From the NCBI RefSeq assembly GCF_964199755.1, contig NC_133896.1:103136301-103200300 (forward strand): a stretch of DNA of 64,000 nt, read 5' to 3'. The notes beneath the pieces are model-generated. The model ran no database searches. It saw only the letters and a program-made list of their open reading frames with translations, and was not told the DNA's origin. This document shows positions 54,466-64,000 of this stretch, piece after piece. Within the stretch, counting starts at the first letter, position 1. Every line of letters starts with the position of its first letter. Origin of the DNA: Larus michahellis (Eukaryota; Chordata; Aves; Charadriiformes; Laridae). A program made the translations under genes and the position numbers.

Positions 54466-54564
54466 ACACACACACCCCCTCACCCCCCTCAAAAAAACCC
54501 TCAAACAAACAAACCAAAAACCAAACTCAAACAAACCCAAGCAACAAAAAAACTAACCCAAAAA
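54466..54564 (+). repeat. CA and A/C-rich low-complexity tract
   Basis: A short (CA)n followed by C-rich and then AAAC, CAAA and ACCAAA units. It is the third tract of this style within 10 kb. Confidence 0.85.
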
Positions 54565-57500
54565 TCTGGTAAAATAGTGGATGATTCTCCCATTACAGTC
54601 CTTACAATGATTCCTAGAAAATGAGTCATTTGCTTCAAGTAAGTCCCCGATTGCACATATTATCACTTTACCAAATTTCCCAGACCCATGAGCTCATGTG
54701 CTGAGATAAAATATAACCTTTAAAATACACCTAAACCACATGGGATGTCAGCTCTTGCAAACTGAAGGTATCCTGTTGATGTGAACATTTGTCTTGGTCC
54801 AGTCCAGTCCTTCGTGGCAGAATTCCTGCTTGGTCATTTGCCCCTTTCTGAGCAGCCACACAGCTGTTTGGGGGGTGTGCATCAATGCCATTTGTCCAAA
54901 TGGTTCTTGCTTAAAGGTAATAAAAATCAGAGAGGTTTCCTACTGGAAATACTAAGATGGAACTGCATCCTTCTGAAATGTGACTCTAATGGACTCCAAA
55001 TGAGCTAGGCAGCATTAAAATGTTGTTAATTTGCGTTCTAGAAAGTGAATCTAAGAAATATCCATGGTTTGCTTTTCCTTCTAATAGCATGCATTCAGAG
55101 TCCATCAAGAAGAGCACACAAAACAAACTTGTTAGTCCTTGTGCTCTTTTGTATTTGGCCTAAAGTGGCTCATCAAATTTGATCTGAATTTGTGCTTTTA
55201 GTTCCCACAAACCTTGTCGCTATATTAGACTAATACCCATTTCTATTGCTAACACTGGGTAAGAAAATGTTTTTCTTTGTGTATCAAACGTCATGAATCA
55301 GGAGTGCAGAGAATGCTCCAGGGTTAAATTATTAAAGTATAATACAAATGACAGAAAAAACAGAGTAAAGTAATTTGTATGTGGTATTTATTGTATGTTA
55401 AACAAGAAAAACTTCAGTCATGACTAATACAGGAGAAAGAATAAAACCAAGAATCAGAGGAAAAAAACCACAAAATATTAGCTGAAGTCAATGTTAAAGG
55501 AATATTAAATTCTTTAAAAGCAAATCCTATCTCCTAAATCCCCACCTCTGATCAAAGGGACAAATTCAACATTAAAATGTTATCTTGCAAGGCAGAAGGT
55601 TTAGACCTCTTCTCACCAGGTCCCCCAGTTGTGTTCCTCCAACAACATAGCTATATGCTTACCTTTGCACGGGTGCTTTGAAGGCAGAAAATGCATCACA
55701 GACTACTTTAGCTTCTGAAGAAATAATCTAATTGTGCAGAAGAAATTAGAGTAAATAAAGAAAAAGATAGTTAAATGTTTTTATTGGCCAGTGAAGTTCA
55801 TTACGCCTTCATTTCAAAATCACAGTGCTTCCGTGATCTTGTGTTTTGACCTCTTCTTGTGGCACTGAGTCTGGAAACTTGAAAAGCGGAGAATTTCTGT
55901 GAGCCTGGTTTGCTATAAGCATTCCTGCCTTTGGCAGAGGCTCTTCTGCTTGCTGTTTTCCGCAGCAAAAAATAATGGGGCTTTTGTTAAAATTGGGATC
56001 TGAAAGCAAAAAGCTGATAGGACTTGTACTGGCTGTCACTGGATCTTGAGAAACCAAAATATGCTACTTAAAATTGTAAATATGTACGCTGTAAATTGGA
56101 CTCTACAATTATGATGAAAAACTCTGGTATGAGGAAGAAATATACCCTAGTCTTCCCCATTAAGTTTTGGGTAATTATTTGCAGCAAGATGAGCAGAGCA
56201 CCTGGTATCTTGTAGGGTGAAATCCAAGATGTGCTGATAGTTTTAATTTTGGTATAATTTCACCTGGGGGCAACATACAATATGTTGATAATGTGGTGAT
56301 TCATAATAACCTTCAGAGGGGGGAATGCACATTTATTGGCATGTTCATCTTGCATGACTGGCTTTTTTGAGTGACTGGGGTGACGGCACCTTCTTAAGAT
56401 GTGTTGAGCAAAGGATGTTCTATTTTTGCATTATTATTGCCTCACAGCTACTGCGTTAGTGTTGAATCTGATTAAAAGTTTAAAAATAATATAAAAAAAA
56501 AAAGGCAAATGTCTGTGGAATAGGTCATAGCGGGAGAGGAAACCAAGTAACGGACAAATCAATGGCTGGCACAGTAGTAACACTTACAACCTATGGCTCG
56601 TTGTGCCCCAAAACTCACCTTTGGAAGGAATGAGTAGGGTCTTTCAGTGAAGCTGTGCTGGTTTCCCTGGGTCCTGCAGGCTTGAACGCTTCTGGAAATA
56701 TTTCTTGTCTCAGTGCTGTTTGGGTGCCTGTTATTCATGATCAGGTTTCCAGACCACTTTGTCATCATTTGTGTTCTGGAGAAATCTGAGATTAAAAAAA
56801 CAAATACCTCATCTTTTCTTTTTCACTTGAAATGTTTTTATAGAAAGCAAAAGAGCCTGCTTTTCATTTTTTAGCTATGGAAGAAGCTGGACTTCTCCAA
56901 GGAACAAAATAACATAGCATGAGAAATGGCATGTTTTAGTATTTGCTTGTTTTATAATAGATAAAGATGACAGAAATTGCTTGTTTTCATTTAGAAGCCT
57001 CCTTTGGTTGGAGGACTTATGTCACCTTATGTCAGTGTGGACTTTACCTTTACACAGCAACTTATTACATTAAATTTATTCATTTAAAATATACAGTTTG
57101 TATTAAGCCTGCACAGAATTTACAGCTTTGGGTACATTTTCCTGTCTTAACAGTTTTTAATCTGAATCTTCAAAGACTCTTTGACCTGGGCAGTCTATCT
57201 CTTTCTTCTCCTTTTCTTTATATTTAGTCCAGTTTTCATTCCATTTACTTCACTGCCTCATGCAGATACTAAAACACATACTCTTCTTATTTACCTTGGG
57301 CTGTAATTTCTGTATCTCTGTGGGTTTCTTTTCCCCACCCCCAGCCAGGAAACAAAAAACAGGGTGTGCTTTTAAAGGCAGGAAAGTAGCTTTAAATATC
57401 CTAATGGCAGAGCTGTGAGATTTTTTTTTTTCTTTAAAAAAAAGCGTGATTTTCTTGAAGACTCTCCAAATTTGTAGCTTTGTGAAATGTTTATTTTAGA

Positions 57501-59528
57501 GTCCCTTTCTGAGTCTAGAAGTGAAGCTTCTTCTAACAACACAAGCAGGACTTCCTTTTCTCCTCTTGTCCCCTTGCCTTCCCGGGGCCTTACAAATAGC
57601 GTTTTTCCTGTAGAATAAATAACTTCACCGAAATAGATATATAAACTCGCTCTAAAACTCAAGTCTGTTTATAGTTGAAATCCAACTGTTATTTTGCAGC
57701 TGGTCGCTGTAGTTTATGCTGAACCTCACAAAAGGTTGTTAGCTTCTCTGAGGTCTTTGTTTTGCACATTAGTTCCTTTTGAATGGGAAATCAGCCGTGT
57801 TCCTGACCTTTCCTAATGTTCATTTCTACAAGGAATAGGTAGAGGAAGGCTCAATAAAAACAGCTGGGGCTCTGCGAAGGCTTGCAAACCGTTCACCACG
57901 TACATTTTCCGAACTGGAAGCTGCAACAGAGGCAGGAGCTGGTGTCAGGGCTGGATGCAGCTCTGGCAGCCATCGAGGGGAGCAGAGGAAAGTGGTGACC
58001 AACGTGATTGTGTGACAGGCTGCCACCCCCGTGGTCCCCGGGAAGCTGATGCGAGTCTTGCCAGCATGCCTCTGCTGCTTCCCTGCTCTTGGACAGTAAA
58101 GGAAGCAATTAGAGTTGTGGTGAGCCAGAGGCTGGAAATCACGTCAGACGAGAGTGTGTCGCATGTGGCACTTGTCCATGGTGTAACGCCCATGAGGCAC
58201 GCATGTCCCTAGGCTGTGTCTCGTGCGGTGAAGGTCCTTAGTCATGTGCTCAGTAATAGAGTCCATAAAGAGTATCGGTAGCTCAATACCAGACTTCCCT
58301 TGCAGCCTATTACTTAACTAATTTGAGACAGGTAGCTTAAGCCCTTACAATGATGCTTGTGTTGCCTGGTCTCATTTCTCTACGGAGCGTGCAGAAGGGT
58401 TCAGCCAAATGGAGCTGGTCCCCTGAAGACTCCTCACCAGTGGAGAGAGCTAGGGCCTTGTAATGCTGAGATAATACAAACCAAACAAAAGCTCCAAGTA
58501 ATCATCATTATTCCTGCTCTACTAAGCTATATTGCTTTGCTTTTTGCATTTTTGCGGTGAGGGAAGAGAGACTGCGACAAGATTTTATGAAGTAATGTGT
58601 GCAGGACCTTTTGTGGGTGAATTCAGGACAGAGCTAGCATCTTCATTTCATAATATACTGTAATTGCCAAGCTATAGGTCATGGTCATAAAAGGTTCATG
58701 ATCCTGGAGGTGATGTTATGTGCCTAGAAGCACGAATAAGAAATGTATTTACAAAGCAAAAATTTTGGGAGGCAGCCCTCTCTTTTTGTCAGAGCTACTC
58801 TTAGGTTCTGACCACAAGAAAGCAAAGCACGGAGACAACTGGAAAATCATGTTGCTGTTCCAGTTCAGGTGGTGTTGTCAGAATATGCAAGACCTAACAA
58901 GATTAGAGCGGTTTTGCCCTTTAATTTGAACAGATGTGAGTTGGAGTCACTAGTAGATTTGCATCATAACTCTGGTTCAACCCTGAGTCATGGGATTATT
59001 TCATTCTGATATATTCATTTTTGATGAACCACTGTGCTCCTTTTTTTGTGAGGGTGGGTTAAACAAATGCTAATTCCTCAATGAAATGCTTCGCCCTTGT
59101 TGAAACTTGAACGGGATATTTTCCAGAGCGTGAGATCAGAAACCACCCTTCACACAATAGCTGTGCCAGAAATGGCTTACCAGGAAAGCAGATTGCCTAG
59201 CGGTGGGTAACATTAACGAAATGGGCAGGGGGAGCTTTTCGAAGACTATTTGTGTTTTAATGTTTCTGGTCTTGTGACATTAATCTAATTTTTTTGCACC
59301 GAATCAAGTTGGATGTCACACTTTCCTTTGATCCGAGTTGTTAAAGTTCCCAGCTCTTGCTCAAGCAGGCTGTCATTCCTGCTTTTCATTACGGTTGTTT
59401 GGACTATTTTACGTCACAGAAAAAGAAAGCAGTTATTCAGATCACGGCTTTCCTAGTTGCGAACAGCAGATGGGATCCTACCTAAAGCAAGTCCAGGACC
59501 AGGTAGTGACTTTGTGGATTTTTACAGG

Positions 59529-59586
59529 CGTCCGCATGTTCGGATGTCCACAGGGCGAACGGGGCAGGAGCGCAGCGCCTACCTCG
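59529..59586. promoter_or_regulatory. CpG cluster, possible regulatory element
   Basis: Eight CpG occur in 58 bp, in a CpG-poor setting. An AP-1-like TGAGTCA lies about 40 bp downstream, at about 59625. It lies 1.4 kb upstream of the exon-like segment at 60947-61095, so it may belong to the 5' region of the next gene. Promoter function is inference. Confidence 0.25.
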
Positions 59587-60946
59587 CCCCAGCTGGGCAG
59601 CAGACCCAGGGCTTTTGCAAAGAATGAGTCATCTGTGCAGTTCCAGATTGCAGCTGCTACAGCATTGTAGGACAGCACTAAACTGGAGCTTAAAAACGAA
59701 GGGAAGGGATGGGTCAAACTCAGCGTGAAAAGGAGCCACAGCCTCGCTGAAGGACACAAACAGGTTTTTAAGAGAGACCTGTGAGATTTTCTTGTAACTT
59801 CAACCCTTTAATGAAGAGAAACATTTGTCCCAGGGTGGAAAACAAGATACGGCTACAGGGCTAGTCAAGCTAGGCTTGACAGTGGTTGCTAATATAAATG
59901 GAGAATGGATTTTTTTTTTCAAGTCTATGTATTTAAACCAGAGTTAAAATGTCCGAAGAGAAAAGACCATCCTAGCCTAGCACTGGTTTTCCTTTTACAT
60001 TTTACCTATGTTCAAATCTGTTTTGCTTTTTTCCCTAGAAATTCGATCCTCCCCGAAGTAGACTATGTAGCTATAGGAGCAAGACTGCACTGCTCTTGGA
60101 AAAATCTGCATGCCTTTGTGCTTAGATTTCCTTGCTTTTGCGTCTGAGCTGAGCCCCTGACAACTGAAAATATTTGAAGAAGGAAAACTAAACCCTAATA
60201 AATGTGAAAGGCATTTATACAAAAACACAAGCCTTCTTCCCTCTGTCTTAATTGAAATACCTTAAAAGGGTTGCATAGGCTATACAAATAAATACAACTA
60301 CTAGTTCCCTCTCTGCTCGTTTGCGCCAGTTTTGGATATCTTTGTTTCTATTTTTGTCTCCTTATTCTTTTCTCTAATAAAGATCCGTAAGTAAAATTTC
60401 TGTCTGTGTCTAAGCTCAGCAGCTACGTGGTCACATCTCCTCCGTATCGTTTTTCCCGTGAACTTTTAGTTCCTTCTCATGTACTTGGAATAAAATCAAG
60501 CGCTCTGTTAGTGGCCAGAAGCCTGCAGTGGGGGGGCTGAACCACAGCTCATCTGGGCCTGTGGATGCAAGAGGTGAAATGCTATCAGTCTACTGGAACA
60601 GTGATGAGTATCTTTAAAGTCACTTTCCTATAACAGCAACTTAGTTTAAGAGCAGAAAAAGCGCTGGTCTGCTTCACGACTTCTCAAGACCTGTTTTCAC
60701 CATGTAAAGTCAATTGTCTGTAAGCTGGGGACCCCGCTTGGCTTCGAAGTGTGCCTGGCTCTTCATTCACAAATGAAATGCTCTAGAGAGCTGCCAAATT
60801 GGGGAGATTATTCTGTCTCGTTTTCTGGCAAGCTGCGACTGCGTGTATCACTTCATTTATATGCTAATTGAGGCCAAGCCTCCAAATAGACTCCATACAA
60901 TATCAGTGTGACTTGGCTCCGTCTGTATGGTTATTCTGCCTTCCAG

Positions 60947-61095
60947 CAGCCTCAGTGTGTGTGCTCGGAGCCGGAGAGGGTTTGGTACGTCTTCATCAAT
61001 GAAGTCCTGCGTCCTGACCCCAGCTTTCAGAAAGTGACAATTAAACTGGAGGAGCGCAGGTCACTCGCAGGGAGGAAGACCACCTCGCTCTGAAG
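60947..61095 (+). other. Candidate non-coding 5' exon, possibly of PHLDB2
   Basis: The segment is bounded by a pyrimidine-rich acceptor (ttattctgccttccag, 60931-60946) and a near-consensus donor (CTGAAG|gtgagc, 61096). It is 149 bp long, contains seven CpG and is GC-richer than its flanks. One frame is open through most of it but stops at TGA just before the donor, so it would be untranslated if real. PHLDB2 lies downstream of PLCXD2 in vertebrates and has upstream non-coding exons, which makes it the natural owner. I have no sequence match to support this assignment. Confidence 0.25.
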
Positions 61096-64000
61096 GTGAG
61101 CTCATGCCTTTTCTTGACTGGGACTCTACACGTTTCGGCTCTGAGGAGATGCTGGTGTTTCTGGGGCCAGCTGGCCTAATAAGAGGTTGCAGAGGGCATG
61201 GCTAATTATGGGGACAACGTGTTGACGAGCTGCCTAGGTAGAACAGCCGGTTTTGTTCCCTCCTCTCCTCTGCCAGCTCGTGTGTGAGTGACTGGCAAAA
61301 GCTCACTTTCCTCTAGACTGCCCATTTTTAAAGTGTAGTAAGGATCCGTGCTTATAGAAAGAGCAGGTACAAATATTCAGGAGTCCATTTGACTGTTTAG
61401 GATGTTTTGGATTTCAAAAGCCGAGGATGAACTATTCGGTAAATAGGACGCCTGCCTCATGCTAAATTTTATGGGACGTTTCACTGAAGGCTACTGAACT
61501 TAGGCTGGGAAATACACACGCTTGTGATGATACAAATTCTTCAAACGTTTTCAGAGGGAAGTATTAGTACCTTATGTATTAAAGCAGATTTGTGACATTG
61601 GCTCACAAGGGTATTTTACCATTAACCCCAGGGATTAGAGGTCTGTACTAAATTCTGAAGTTTCCATGTGATATTACTTCCAAGCTTTCTTAAACTTTCT
61701 TTTAGAAATGTATCAAGGTGTCTTTTAAAAATTTTGTTAAAAGAAAACTGAGCACTTGAAAGTTAGAAAATTCCCAGCTGGCAGTCACCTGTGCGAGTCC
61801 TTTGTGGGTCCGCGTTGCAGTGCAAGCCGCTCCAGACAACAGCAGCTCAGGCACGGGAACGCTGAGTTTCAACATGCCTAACTTTTTAAAACTCAGCACT
61901 TGTACTGCACTTCCCAGTCCTGGTTCAGGTGCCCAAAAAGGGGCTTCAAGGCCTACTGGAGAGAGCAAACGGCCAAGGAAAGGCTGTTGACAACAACAAA
62001 AATGTGTCAAAATTTCCTGTGCTCTCCTAGGCTGAGTGCTCACAGCTTTGAAATAAGGAATTATTTTAATTTGGGATTCATGTCTTGGGCTCAGGCGCCT
62101 GTGTTGTCTCTTTATACATGGGGAAATTGCTGTTCTCTTCTAAGTTGTGGCAGTGCCCACCTCTCATCTGGGAGGTGAGGGGTATCAATTCAGCATGAGC
62201 TTCCTCCCCTGCCTGAGGCAGCCCAAATTTACATGTCGTGTGCTAGATAATTGGCTTATACAGCGAACGAATTGGCACGGAGACACTCTCCACCTCACCT
62301 GTGATGTGGAGTCATGATTTGGCCAGGAAAGGAAGACAGACTCATCAAGCCACAGAGAAAGAAAGCAAGAGGGAGCACGACTGCTTTGCCTAATGATGAG
62401 GCAATTTCCTGGGATGGAGCAGTAATGGGTTCTGGTACTTCCCAGAAGTACTTAAACGTTTTTGCAATCTGCTCATCACTCATCAGATAAACCTTCCATG
62501 GGATTTCCAAAGCCTGCCCATGCATTCACTTTTCTTTGTTCCTGTGAAGAGCTTGTGTCTGTTCTCAACAGTGTGTTGCCTCCGGGTTATGACCTGTTGG
62601 TTGACAAAAATAGGTGCCAGGTGAGGTTCCTGCCAGGGCATGACCGCCGGGTTGAAGAATACCACCGCACTTGTGCAAGGAAGTGCCTCATTTATTTCCA
62701 TGACACTGTGCTCCTTTGTGTGCTCTGTGGAGCAGGTCTTGGCAAGCGGTGTTCATGCAAGTCTCTCTGTTTTAAATGGAAAAGCTCCAAAGCTGATAAA
62801 TTTCCTGTGTCAAATGGGTCAGAGAAAGGACATCCCTATTCTAGGCCAGGATGGTGTCGTTAGGTAAACAGGGATTGTTCCTCGGCCTGGGAACTGGCCC
62901 CATCTAGATGTGAGCACTCGGAAGCTGGGCTAAAGGAGATGGTTGCAGAGGTCAGGATCGCAGTGGGGGATCAGCCGCACTACAAGGGCACGTGGCCCAG
63001 GGAGGAGAGCTTGCTACTGTGCTCGGAGGACCATCCTGCACTTTGTGAAGCTCTACAAGGGGCAGCAGTCCTCGTTCCATCACCCGTCAGCCTCTGCCCT
63101 GGAAGCAAAGGCAGTAAAAAAACCTGAACAATTTGAGGAGTGCCAAGTTGGCACAAGTCAGTTCCTAGGAGACTCATATCTGACGCACCATCCAAAAGTC
63201 TGGAAATACCGTATGAAGAGTGGAAGCTTCTCCCTGAGCTCCTTTGCTACCAGCGCTGCAGTTCTGTTACTGCTGGAGTACGATGCTTGCTCCTTAGCAG
63301 CGCTTGAAATTTGTTTATTCCATGCTGGAGTGAAAGGAGAACTCTTTGAAATGTTATCCTTTTTTACAGTTTGTATTTTTCTTGTTATGTCAGTTGTGTT
63401 AATGTCTGCTTTTGGATGCTAATGGGATGATTTAATTTGTGAATGTTTGTTTTGTGGTATCAGATACTGACCTGACACAGGATGCATCCCACTTTAAAGT
63501 GGTAGCTCAGCTTAACTCGGAGCAGAGGTTTTTAACTCCAGACTTTCTCAGGTGAACACAGCAGGAACTTGAATGTGAGTGTCCCATTGTCAAGAGCTCT
63601 CCAGAGGATGAAAACAGCTTCTACTCATTGCCAAAAATGCCAGTTTGACTGAAAGGTAAAAATTCCTTCTCTTTTTTTTTTAAGCTATTCTGGCTACTCT
63701 GTGTCTTACCCCATTGAGGCTAGCTGACAACACGGATTAATTTTGAAATGCGTAGAGCTGTGTTTTACAAAGTTATGAACCTACAGTAAGGGAAAATCCA
63801 GCTCTTGCAGCAAAGAGAACAGCCCATTGGCAGATTTAATTGGAAAAGAGAAGCTTTTAAAAAATTTTAAAAAAATTTAGCTGGGGAGAAGAGAGTGATT
63901 TAAAGGGCAGGAGGAAGAGCGGAACAGGCCATTTTCCTGTAGTACTCAGATACTACCTTTGTCACGGAAAAGGGAGCTGCTGCATTTAAATGCAGGGCTG
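61096..64000. other. Non-coding stretch at the window end
   Basis: No recognisable gene. Two neighbouring + strand frames (62462-62863 and 62943-63422) are longer than their neighbours but show no known domain. An AT-rich TTTAAAAAATTTTAAAAAAATTT tract lies at about 63857-63880. Confidence 0.5.

Larger units (their letters stand above)
44161..60946. other. Non-coding intergenic stretch
   Basis: No gene is recognised. It holds A/C-rich low-complexity tracts (45459-45570, 53821-53873, 54466-54564), a T21 run, and several long AT-rich blocks with homeodomain-type TAATTA and octamer-like ATGCAAAT words (48.6-49.0 kb and 50.56-50.72 kb) that resemble conserved non-coding elements. Overlapping frames at 52.1-52.9 kb on both strands reflect locally higher GC. 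Confidence 0.55.

Noticed and set aside
1..64000. CRISPR arrays, operons, phage or other prokaryotic systems, and tRNA or rRNA genes.
   Set aside because: No regularly spaced repeats, no clustered co-directional genes and no recognisable RNA gene folds; the window is intron-bearing vertebrate DNA.

Overview
The window is vertebrate nuclear DNA, most likely from a bird. It is low in coding density, with split exons, GT-AG introns, long AT-rich non-coding stretches and mononucleotide runs. The bird assignment rests on a solo LTR at 6049-6561 that I recognise, from memory, as an LTR type widespread in avian genomes (TGTCCTGGTTTCAGCTGGG at one end, GGGGTTAAACCACAACA at the other), and on a degraded CR1/L3-type LINE at about 43570-44160. 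There is no prokaryotic or viral gene organisation.

The only gene I can support is the 3' part of PLCXD2 (phosphatidylinositol-specific phospholipase C, X domain containing 2) on the + strand. Three coding exons are present: 10186-10646, 11841-12082 and 14824-14986. They join in frame (phases 1, 0 and 2) into 288 residues running from the catalytic GSHDS motif to the stop codon. The first coding exon, with the N-terminus and the start codon, is not in the window, so positions 1-10185 are the end of intron 1. A long 3' UTR probably follows, ending near an AATAAA at 20446 that has a GT-rich stretch behind it.

From about 20.5 kb to 64 kb I find no recognisable protein-coding gene. This part holds simple repeats (a 40-bp perfect TA/TG palindrome, a 17-base G run, several A/C-rich tracts), the decayed LINE, short CpG-dense spots and a few exon-like segments without known homology. 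In other vertebrates PHLDB2 lies downstream of PLCXD2 and its 5' non-coding exons can overlap the PLCXD2 region. The CpG-rich, well-spliced-looking segment at 60947-61095 and the CpG cluster at 59529-59586 are therefore flagged as possible upstream non-coding exon or promoter elements of that gene; this is inference.

Many open frames of 60-170 codons occur on both strands. Apart from those overlapping the PLCXD2 exons, none shows a domain I recognise, and most are what chance predicts in 64 kb. I found no convincing new biological system. The most useful leads are the sense-oriented solo LTR in intron 1, the possible PHLDB2 5' exon, and an unusually open reading frame at 33538-34488.
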